A stretch of DNA of 64,000 bases from Kordiimonas lipolytica (lineage in GTDB: Bacteria > Pseudomonadota > Alphaproteobacteria > Sphingomonadales > Kordiimonadaceae): the NCBI RefSeq assembly GCF_001550065.1, contig NZ_LRUB01000035.1, forward strand, positions 248,001 through 312,000. The letters run 5' to 3'. The translations under genes and the position numbers were made by a program. Below, in pieces: positions 57,819 through 64,000 of the stretch. A model generated the notes under the pieces. The model ran no database searches, was not told the DNA's origin, and saw only the letters and a program-made list of their open reading frames with translations. Within the stretch, counting starts at the first letter, position 1. The number at the start of each line of letters is the position of its first letter.

Positions 57819-58971
57819 CTGGCTGAACTCCCCTTTCATTCAGGAAATCGCCGCCATTCTTGGGCCTGCCGATGTGCGGTTCGTCGGCGGTGCCGTGCGG
57901 GACACGCTTGTGGGGCGCACTATCAAGGATATTGATGCAGCGACCCGTTGGCTTCCGGAACAAGTATCGGAAAAGCTGCGCGATGCTGGCATCAAGGTGA
58001 TTCCCACAGGAATAGATCATGGCACCGTCACCGCCGTCAGGGGCGCTGAAGTGATTGAAATCACGACGCTCAGGCGTGATGTGGCAACAGACGGCCGCCG
58101 CGCCACAGTCGCCTTTACAGACGACTGGCTGGAGGACGCCAAGCGCCGCGATTTTACCATGAATGCTATCTATATGGCGGTGGACGGCACGCTCTATGAC
58201 CCGTTTGGGGGCGCAGAGGATGCCAAGGCTGGTCATGTGCGGTTCATTGGCGACGCGGCTGAGCGAATCCGCGAAGACGCGCTCCGTATCCTGCGCTTTT
58301 TCCGTTTTCATGCCCATTATGGCCGTGGCGCCCTGGACACGGATGGGCTAGCGGCGGTCGCTGCCAATGTCGTCATGCTTGAGCACCTGTCGGTTGAGCG
58401 CATCAGGGATGAGCTGTGCAAACTTCTGGCGGCACCTGATCCACGCCCGTGCCTGATGGCCATGACGGACGCCGATATCTGGTCGCACACGCCGGTGGTG
58501 GATATCGACATCAATGGTCTGGGCCGTATCATGGCGGCAGAGAAAGCATTGGGGCTAGACGCCGATATTCTTATGCGGCTTGTGGGACTTGTGGGCTCTC
58601 GTGCGGTCTCTGTGGGCAGGCTTCTCAAGATGTCCAACAGGGAAAGCAAGATACTGAAAGCCTTCAGCGCAGGTTTCACCGGCAGCCTGCCTGCGAACAG
58701 CAAGGCGATGCGGGTTTTTCTTTACCAGCATGGCCGCGACGCGGGGCAGGGGGCTGTGATGGCACATCCTGCATGTTGGGGTAGTGAACTGGCTGAAACG
58801 GCCTTGCGCTGGAGCATTCCTGAAATGCCGGTGCGTGGGCGAGACCTGATTGCTCGGGGCATGAATCCGGGGCCCGCTATTTCCGAAGTCCTGAGGCAAC
58901 TGGAAGACATTTGGATCGACAGCGATTTCAGCCTGACGCCTGATCAGTTGCTGGAAACATTGTCAGCATAA
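57799..58971 (+). CDS. cca: CCA tRNA nucleotidyltransferase
   Basis: 390 residues of the class II nucleotidyltransferase family: VGGAVRDTLVGR with the ATP-binding G, IKDIDAATR (DxD metal site), RRDFTMNAIYM, and RRDxxxN-like motifs, then a helical body with ERIREDALRILRFFRF. It repairs or adds CCA to tRNA 3' ends. The start is GTG 57799; the longer in-frame stretch lies within the previous gene. Confidence 0.9.
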   Translation: MSKIQANWLNSPFIQEIAAILGPADVRFVGGAVRDTLVGRTIKDIDAATRWLPEQVSEKLRDAGIKVIPTGIDHGTVTAVRGAEVIEITTLRRDVATDGRRATVAFTDDWLEDAKRRDFTMNAIYMAVDGTLYDPFGGAEDAKAGHVRFIGDAAERIREDALRILRFFRFHAHYGRGALDTDGLAAVAANVVMLEHLSVERIRDELCKLLAAPDPRPCLMAMTDADIWSHTPVVDIDINGLGRIMAAEKALGLDADILMRLVGLVGSRAVSVGRLLKMSNRESKILKAFSAGFTGSLPANSKAMRVFLYQHGRDAGQGAVMAHPACWGSELAETALRWSIPEMPVRGRDLIARGMNPGPAISEVLRQLEDIWIDSDFSLTPDQLLETLSA

Positions 58972-58983
58972 GCCGTGCATAAA

Positions 58984-59010
58984 AAGAAGGGGCCTCGCGG
59001 GCCCCATCTT
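58984..59010 (-). terminator. Hairpin between cca and the SYLF protein
   Basis: GGGGCC (58989-58994) pairs with GGCCCC (59000-59005), extended by AAGA/TCTT around one A-A mismatch. A T-rich stretch follows on the minus strand. It probably ends both convergent genes. Confidence 0.65.
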
Positions 59011-59013
59011 CAT

Positions 59014-59583
59014 TTATTTCTTGTTCAGCTTCTTGTCCTGCCAGTATTTGGTGCCCTTGAGGGACGCCTGCAGGGCGAGACCTGTTTTGGTCATCTGGTA
59101 AACGCTGACCTTTTTGCTGAAGCCTGCTGCTTCGCCAATGTCACCGCCTTTTTCGTTCGATTTGGCAGCAGCGTCTGCCTCGCCCGAGAAATCCCAGCCT
59201 TTTTCGATAAAGTCGTTGAGGGCATCCCGGTCATGAAAGATAAAGACCGAGCGGAAGTCCTTTACGCCAAGGCCAAGGCCAACGCTGGCGTTGCCCATTT
59301 TCATGAAGGTGTCTTCACCAGTTTTCAGGTCACGAACCACACCACGACCGCCGCCGCCGCCAATCAGGAAAACCTGAACGCCGACATTCGAGAAAACGGC
59401 ATAGCCTTCAGCCACGTCGATTTCGGCGCGGGTTTGTGGGCGTTCGGCAAACAGCTCGGCAAGCACCTGTTCCCGCATCTCCAAAATTTCTGCCCGTTTT
59501 TCATCCCGCGATTTTGCCGCAACCGGCAGGGTGAAGGCGCATACAAGCATCAGCGCCAGTACTGAACGGATCATGGTCATCAT
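59014..59583 (-). CDS. SYLF-domain (Ysc84-like) exported protein
   Basis: 189 residues with a signal peptide (to PVAAKS) and a SYLF-like domain: AEGYAVFSNVGVQVFLIGGGGGRGVV, DTFMKMGNASVGLGLGVKDFRSVFIFH. Such domains bind phosphoinositides in eukaryotes; the bacterial role is unknown but envelope-located. Confidence 0.8.
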   Translation of the reverse strand: MMTMIRSVLALMLVCAFTLPVAAKSRDEKRAEILEMREQVLAELFAERPQTRAEIDVAEGYAVFSNVGVQVFLIGGGGGRGVVRDLKTGEDTFMKMGNASVGLGLGVKDFRSVFIFHDRDALNDFIEKGWDFSGEADAAAKSNEKGGDIGEAAGFSKKVSVYQMTKTGLALQASLKGTKYWQDKKLNKK

Positions 59584-59648
59584 GTGCCCCTTTTTCTTTC
59601 AATCAATTCGTTGTTAGGCCCTAATCGTGGCAGCTCTGTGACACAAAA

Positions 59649-60104
59649 TCACGATGCCGGGTCATTCCCTGCGATATCTTCGTCCCACAGCGTTGGTTTT
59701 TCACGGATAAAGCGCGCCATAAGGTCGGTGCAGCCCGGGTCGTCAAGGCGTATCACCTCAACGCCGTTTTCCCGCAGGAAGGCTTCATTGCCGTGGAAAT
59801 TTTCTGCTTCGCCGATCACCACACGGGGAATGCCGAACTGCACGATGGTGCCGGCGCACATCATACAGGGGCTGAGTGTTGTGTATAGCGTAACACCGTC
59901 ATAGCGGGGGCGCCTGCCGGCTGCGCGCAGGCAGGCCATCTCGCCGTGGGCTGTGGGGTCACCATCCTGCACGCGCCTGTTGTGGCCGCGTGCGATAACA
60001 GCGCCATTTTCCACCATCACCGCGCCGATGGGCAGGCCGCCCTCGTCATAGCTCTTCTGGGCCTGTGCCAGTGCCTCTGCCATGAAGGGTGCGTGGTTGG
60101 TCAT
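59649..60104 (-). CDS. Cytosine deaminase-like protein of the fungal Fcy1 type
   Basis: 151 residues of the CDA-fold deaminase group. Zn site: THGE (HGEMACLRAAGR) and SPCMMCAG. The whole chain lines up with yeast cytosine deaminase rather than TadA: KEGG-like YDEGGLPIGAVM, GHNRRVQDGDPTAHGEM, YTTLSPC, GIPRVVIGEAENF, and a closing REKPTLWDEDI. It would convert cytosine to uracil, but this is inferred from family likeness. Confidence 0.75.
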   Translation of the reverse strand: MTNHAPFMAEALAQAQKSYDEGGLPIGAVMVENGAVIARGHNRRVQDGDPTAHGEMACLRAAGRRPRYDGVTLYTTLSPCMMCAGTIVQFGIPRVVIGEAENFHGNEAFLRENGVEVIRLDDPGCTDLMARFIREKPTLWDEDIAGNDPAS

Positions 60105-60152
60105 TGGTAACTACCTGTAATAAAAGGAAACTTGATTCCAAGAATAGGCGTC

Positions 60153-60599
60153 TTAGGGTGCCAGCGCAAGGGCGTCAATGCCATACAGAATTGCGCCGTA
60201 CCGGAAGGCTTTCCCGGCCGCTACCAGTGGGATGAACCACCTGAGCGGTACCCGGAAGGTGCCCGCGACAACGGTCAGCGGATCGCCGATCACCGGTGCC
60301 CAGGCAAGCAGGAGGGACCATCTGCCGTATTTGACAAAGAATCGTGAAACGCTCTCGAACTGTTGCGGTTTCACCGGGAACCAGCGGCGCTCCTTGAACT
60401 GGGCAATGCCGCGGCCGATCCACCAGTTCAGGATGGCGCCCAGCGTGTTGCCTAAAGTTGCCGCTATAAACAGAAGGCCTGGCTCACCCTTGCCAGCAGC
60501 CAGGAGGGCCGCGAACGTCACTTCGGAATAGGCGGGCAAAAGGGTTGCCGCCACGAAGGCGTTCAGGAACAGGCCGGCATAGATGGCAAGGTCGGGCAT
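60153..60599 (-). CDS. YqaA-like membrane protein (SNARE-associated type)
   Basis: 148 residues with about three helices and the pattern NTLGAILNWWIGRG ... VKYGRWSLLLAWAPVIGDPLTVVAGTFRVPL, the VTT/DedA-like core of YqaA. It is probably an inner-membrane transporter-like protein; its cargo is unknown. It is 6 bases from the VOC gene. Confidence 0.85.
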   Translation of the reverse strand: MPDLAIYAGLFLNAFVAATLLPAYSEVTFAALLAAGKGEPGLLFIAATLGNTLGAILNWWIGRGIAQFKERRWFPVKPQQFESVSRFFVKYGRWSLLLAWAPVIGDPLTVVAGTFRVPLRWFIPLVAAGKAFRYGAILYGIDALALAP

Positions 60600-60605
60600 C
60601 GGCTG

Positions 60606-61031
60606 CTATTCCTTCGGCTTTTCGCCAAGAAATTCGGTGAACCGCAAGAGATAGCCGTCAGGATCCTGCACCAGGAACTCCTTTTGCCCAGACACTGTAT
60701 CGCCGGTTTCGTACCATTCTTCGCTCATCTCTTCGAACAGTGGATAACCCGCTACCTGAAGCCGACCGTATATAGGCGCGATGGCTGTCAGCTCTAATTG
60801 GAAATTGACGCCACGCCCGAACGGAGGGGCGAGTTCCCCCGTTTGCCAGCTTTCAGCATGAAACTGTTCCAACATGATATGGACAGTTTCCTGTTCAAGA
60901 TAGGCAAAGGGTGGCACTTCGCGTCGATTACGGACAGAAAAGCCCAGAAGGCCGGTATAGAATTCCAGTGATCGTCCGAAGTCGGAGACCGTCAGCTCTG
61001 GTACCATGCTGTTCCAGAATTTGCCTGCCAT
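60606..61031 (-). CDS. VOC-superfamily protein (bleomycin-resistance-like)
   Basis: 141 residues of the vicinal-oxygen-chelate fold: VSDFGRSLEFYTGLLGFSV near the start, IMLEQFHAESWQTG, and LVQDPDGYLLRFTEFLG near the end. Members bind metal or antibiotics; function open. It ends 6 bases from the YqaA gene and starts 4 bases from the hemF stop. Confidence 0.85.
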   Translation of the reverse strand: MAGKFWNSMVPELTVSDFGRSLEFYTGLLGFSVRNRREVPPFAYLEQETVHIMLEQFHAESWQTGELAPPFGRGVNFQLELTAIAPIYGRLQVAGYPLFEEMSEEWYETGDTVSGQKEFLVQDPDGYLLRFTEFLGEKPKE

Positions 61032-61035
61032 GCCC

Positions 61036-61902
61036 TTATGGCCACTTGGCTTCCGGCGGCAGGGACATCAGGATGGCCTCCACATTCCCGCCAGTCTTGA
61101 GCCCAAATGTGGTGCCGCGGTCATAAACCAGATTGAATTCGGCATAATAGCCGCGGTATTCAAGCTGCGTCTCGCGCTCTGCTGCTGTCCATGCTTCATT
61201 CATGTGCCGGCGCACCAGGGCTGGGTAAATCTCGTTGAAGGTGCTGCCTACATCCTGGGTGAAGGCAAAATCCGCCGCCCAGTCGCCACTGTTCAATTGG
61301 TCATAAAAGATGCCGCCTTCACCGCGCGCCCTGTTGCGGTGCTGGATATAGAAATACTCATCGCACCATTTTTTGAATTTGGCGTAATAATCCGGGTCGT
61401 GCCGGTCGCAGCATTCCTGGAAGGCTTTGTGGAAATCGGCCGTGTCCTTGGTGTTCGGCAGGGGGGCATTGAGGTCTGCGCCGCCACCAAACCAGCTTTT
61501 GGTGGTGGTGATGAAGCGGGTGTTCATATGCACCGCCGGAACGCGCGGGCTGTTCATGTGGGCCACAAGGGAAATGCCGGTGGCGAAGAAACTTGGGTCT
61601 TCGTCTGCGCCTGGGATGTTCTTGGCAAATTCGGGCGTGAAGGTGCCGTGAACTGTTGAGATGTTTACACCGACCTTCTCAAATACCCGACCGCCGCGCA
61701 TCAAGGACATAGTACCGCCGCCACCCTGGGCACCATCGGCCTGGTTTGTACGCTCCCAGGTTTTGCGCTCGAATCGGCCCGCCGCGCGGTCCGCCATCGG
61801 GCCAGCATTATCATCCTCGATAGCCTCAAAACTCGCACAAATCTGGTCGCGCAGATCCTTGAACCAGTCAGCAGCTGCTTGCTTTTTTTCTTGTAATTCC
61901 AT
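61036..61902 (-). CDS. hemF: Aerobic coproporphyrinogen III oxidase
   Basis: 288 residues of HemF, which uses O2 to turn coproporphyrinogen III into protoporphyrinogen IX in heme synthesis. Seen: [35 protein letters not shown] NTRFIT, and [13 protein letters not shown] [11 protein letters not shown] with [20 protein letters not shown] 61902 has AGGGA 7-8 bases before; the longer open frame is not needed. Confidence 0.95.
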   Translation of the reverse strand: MELQEKKQAAADWFKDLRDQICASFEAIEDDNAGPMADRAAGRFERKTWERTNQADGAQGGGGTMSLMRGGRVFEKVGVNISTVHGTFTPEFAKNIPGADEDPSFFATGISLVAHMNSPRVPAVHMNTRFITTTKSWFGGGADLNAPLPNTKDTADFHKAFQECCDRHDPDYYAKFKKWCDEYFYIQHRNRARGEGGIFYDQLNSGDWAADFAFTQDVGSTFNEIYPALVRRHMNEAWTAAERETQLEYRGYYAEFNLVYDRGTTFGLKTGGNVEAILMSLPPEAKWP

Positions 61903-61906
61903 CGTG

Positions 61907-62380
61907 TTATCCCTGCTGCCCGCTTTTGGGCCAAGTGTCTGTTTGTCTAAGTGCTTCACCGAGAACCATTGCCAGAGAGACCGCCACATTAATTGATCGG
62001 GCGGCCTTTTGCATCGGAATGGTGATCCGGGCATCTGCCCCATGATGCACGAAATCCGGGGCACCGGCAGATTCGCTACCAACTATCAAAATGTCGCCGG
62101 GTTCAAAGGCGAACTCGGTGTAGGCGCTATCGGCCTTTGTGGTCAAGAGGACGAGTCGCTTTCCTTCAGCTGTCCGCCAGTCATCAAAAGCCTGCCAATC
62201 CTGGTGATGGTGCAGTTTGACGAGGTCTGCATAATCCATGGCAGAGCGCCTGAAAGCCTTGGCTGAGAACGGGAAGCCGCATGGCTCAATGACGTGCGCA
62301 GGCACGTCCACACAGGCCGCAAGGCGCAGCATTGTGCCGGTATTCTGTGGCTGGTCGGGTTGAAAAATGGCTATATCCAT
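61907..62380 (-). CDS. trmL: tRNA (cytidine/uridine-34-2'-O)-methyltransferase
   Basis: 157 residues of the SPOUT family, TrmL type: [39 protein letters not shown] (SAM knot), and [18 protein letters not shown]. It methylates the wobble base of some tRNA-Leu. It ends 4 bases before hemF. No strong ribosome site. Confidence 0.92.
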   Translation of the reverse strand: MDIAIFQPDQPQNTGTMLRLAACVDVPAHVIEPCGFPFSAKAFRRSAMDYADLVKLHHHQDWQAFDDWRTAEGKRLVLLTTKADSAYTEFAFEPGDILIVGSESAGAPDFVHHGADARITIPMQKAARSINVAVSLAMVLGEALRQTDTWPKSGQQG

Positions 62381-62688
62381 GGCGGCGAAGCTAATCGCTT
62401 GGCGCAAAAGGCGCAACGACAAGCAGGATGATGGGGCTAAAAACAGGTATTTTTTTTGGAAATATTCTGGATAAAGCCTTGCCTCTTTAGGCCCAGACGA
62501 CTAAACAAATCCCAATTCGCTGGGCAGGGGCTGTCCGGCGATTGAATTTATGGTAAGCAAATGCTGCGACTTTGTGACGCGGGACTTTGCCACCAAGCTC
62601 GGGTAGAAATACGCGCGACTGGACATAAACTTTCGGGAAGCAAACGATTGATCGCCTTTCGCATCGCGTTCCTGTCAGGGAAGATTAG
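62381..62688. other. Gap between trmL and petA
   Basis: About 308 bases between divergent genes. It must hold the promoter of the bc1 operon. I see an AT-rich stretch around 62446-62462 and a GACTTTG direct repeat near 62568-62588, but no convincing -35/-10 pair or regulatory site. Confidence 0.4.
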
Positions 62689-63243
62689 ATGAGCACAATC
62701 AACGAAACAATTGAAGGTGAAGAAGGCGCCACACGGCGTGATTTTCTTCATGTAGCAGCCACCGGTTTGGGTGGCGTAGGCGCCGTTATGGCTGCCTGGC
62801 CATTCATTGACCAGATGAATCCAGCGGCCGATACACTGGCCCTGGCCACTGTTGAGGTAGACCTCAGCGCCATCGGCGTGGGCGAAGCCATTAAGGTCAT
62901 GTGGCAGGGTAAGCCAATTTTCATCCGTCATCGTACGGCCAAGGAGATCGAGGAAGCTCGCTCCGTTGACATGTCTGAGCTGGTTGACAAGCAAACCGAT
63001 GCAGAGCGTGTTCAAGAAGGTCGCGCCGAGTGGTTGGTGGTGACAGGCATTTGTACGCACCTTGGCTGTGTACCTGTCGGTACATCCGACGGTGAAGATA
63101 AAGGCGACTTTGGCGGCTGGTTCTGCCCATGCCACGGTTCGCACTATGACACGGCTGGTCGTATTCGGAAGGGCCCGGCACCAAAGAACCTTGCGGTGCC
63201 AACATACGCCTTCCTCAATGATACGACGTTGCAGATCGGTTAA
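62689..63243 (+). CDS. petA: Ubiquinol-cytochrome c reductase iron-sulfur subunit (Rieske)
   Basis: 184 residues: a twin-arginine-like start ([14 protein letters not shown]) that also forms the membrane anchor, then the Rieske domain with the cluster-binding CTHLGC (122-127) and CPCHGS (146-151). It takes electrons from ubiquinol in the bc1 complex. Followed after 11 bases by petB. Confidence 0.97.
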   Translation: MSTINETIEGEEGATRRDFLHVAATGLGGVGAVMAAWPFIDQMNPAADTLALATVEVDLSAIGVGEAIKVMWQGKPIFIRHRTAKEIEEARSVDMSELVDKQTDAERVQEGRAEWLVVTGICTHLGCVPVGTSDGEDKGDFGGWFCPCHGSHYDTAGRIRKGPAPKNLAVPTYAFLNDTTLQIG

Positions 63244-63254
63244 GGGGAGCAATC

Positions 63255-64000
63255 ATGGCTGAATGGATTGACGCAAAGCCTAAAAACAAGGCTGCCGCCT
63301 GGTTGGAAGAACGCCTTCCGGTCATCGGTCTCGTGAATAACGTCGTGGGTGTTGATACGCCAACCCCGCGTAACCTGAACTACTGGTGGAACTTCGGTTC
63401 CCTGGCTGGCCTGATGCTGATGGTGCAGATCATCTCCGGTATCGTGCTTGCAATGCACTATACACCGAACACGCTGATGGCTTTCGACAGCGTTGAGCGC
63501 ATCATGCGCGACGTCAACTATGGTTGGCTGATCCGCTATATGCACGCCAACGGCGCAAGCTTCTTCTTCATCGCTGTGTATATCCACATCCTGCGCGGTC
63601 TTTACTATGGTTCCTACAAGGCACCACGCGAAGTACTGTGGATGCTCGGCCTGGTGATTTTCCTTCTCATGATGGCAACTGCCTTCATGGGTTACGTGCT
63701 GCCATGGGGCCAGATGTCCTTCTGGGGTGCGACAGTGATCACCAACCTGTTCTCTGCAATTCCGGTTGTGGGCGACAGCATCGTGACCCTGCTGTGGGGT
63801 GGCTTCTCCGTTGATAACCCAACGCTGAACCGCTTCTTCAGCCTGCACTATCTGCTGCCGTTCGTGATCACCGGTGTTGTGATCCTGCACATCTGGGCCA
63901 AGAAGGTATCCGACAGCGGCAACCCGCTGGGTATTGACGTGAAATCCAGCGCAGACCAGATCCCGTTCCACCCGTTCTACACGGTGAAGGACGCTTTTGG
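63255..64000 (+). CDS. petB: Cytochrome b, N-terminal part (cut by window end)
   Basis: 248 complete codons are visible. Four heme-ligand histidines are in place: His97 and His111 in the second helix ([20 protein letters not shown]), His198 and His212 in the fourth ([19 protein letters not shown]). With petA it forms the core of the bc1 complex. The frame stays open to the window end, and the C-terminal helices are outside. Confidence 0.96.
   Translation, partial: MAEWIDAKPKNKAAAWLEERLPVIGLVNNVVGVDTPTPRNLNYWWNFGSLAGLMLMVQIISGIVLAMHYTPNTLMAFDSVERIMRDVNYGWLIRYMHANGASFFFIAVYIHILRGLYYGSYKAPREVLWMLGLVIFLLMMATAFMGYVLPWGQMSFWGATVITNLFSAIPVVGDSIVTLLWGGFSVDNPTLNRFFSLHYLLPFVITGVVILHIWAKKVSDSGNPLGIDVKSSADQIPFHPFYTVKDAF

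Noticed and set aside
61903..62082. A longer start for hemF
   Set aside because: It would overlap trmL in antisense-free but unlikely manner on the same strand; ATG 61902 has a ribosome site and gives the family length.

Overview
The window is a gene-dense stretch of a moderately GC-rich alphaproteobacterial chromosome. The alphaproteobacterial signs are a serC-type leader RNA before serC-serA, a hisZ-purA pair, an RpoH sigma factor carrying the QKKLFFNLR box, a CIRCE-controlled groESL operon, PAS_5, DUF2842 and DUF1285 family proteins, and petA followed by petB. A marine group such as Kordiimonadales or Rhodospirillales would fit, but the lineage is a guess. I see no insertion sequence, prophage, integrase, CRISPR array or plasmid function. 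This is mostly core chromosome with some little-known genes among the housekeeping ones.

Layout. 1-2.9 kb: end of thiD, an alpha/beta hydrolase, a class-C beta-lactamase-like hydrolase and an EF-hand lipoprotein. 3-8.8 kb: serine synthesis (leader RNA, serC, serA), a dense cluster of inverted repeats, then hisZ-purA. 9-11.6 kb: a membrane-anchored pseudokinase and a small membrane protein. 11.6-14.4 kb: rpoH, rluD, and divergently a membrane-anchored small protein with a JAMM metalloprotease. 14.5-20.3 kb: acyl-CoA ligase, Nudix hydrolase, SRAP protein, enoyl-CoA hydratase and SDR. 20.4-27.7 kb, mostly minus strand: PAS protein, SnoaL-like lipoprotein, Na+/alanine symporter, TPR-TonB protein and the operon UDG-slt-moaB. 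28-33.6 kb: ETF-ubiquinone oxidoreductase, TPR lipoprotein-ispE, tRNA-Gln and a DUF1835 protein. 33.6-37.5 kb: a membrane lipoprotein, the kynABU tryptophan-degradation operon with a near-perfect operator palindrome, and a small lipoprotein. 37.6-51.1 kb: metallo-hydrolase, DUF3667 protein, azoreductase, sppA-msrB, AIM24-like protein, thioesterase, ferredoxin reductase, a large unknown anchored protein, MddA/NnrU-like membrane protein, methyltransferase and an EreA/ChaN-like protein. 51.2-55.1 kb: CIRCE-groES-groL, then a phosphate-type porin behind a Pho-box-like promoter and a 34-codon upstream ORF. 55.2-59 kb: YqaE, GNAT, and the overlapping cluster DUF1285-Nudix-small membrane protein-cca. 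59-62.4 kb, minus strand: SYLF protein, Fcy1-type deaminase, YqaA, VOC protein, hemF, trmL. 62.7-64 kb: petA and the start of petB, cut by the window end.

Genes that work together: serC and serA make serine; kynA, kynB and kynU convert tryptophan to anthranilate; petA and petB encode bc1-complex subunits, and the ETF-quinone oxidoreductase also feeds the quinone pool; rpoH and groESL belong to the heat-shock response. The observations most worth a second look are the pseudokinase/membrane-protein pair, the inverted-repeat cluster after serA, the Pho-box plus upstream-ORF arrangement of the porin, the kyn operator, and a family-4-like uracil-DNA glycosylase that has lost its Fe-S cysteines.
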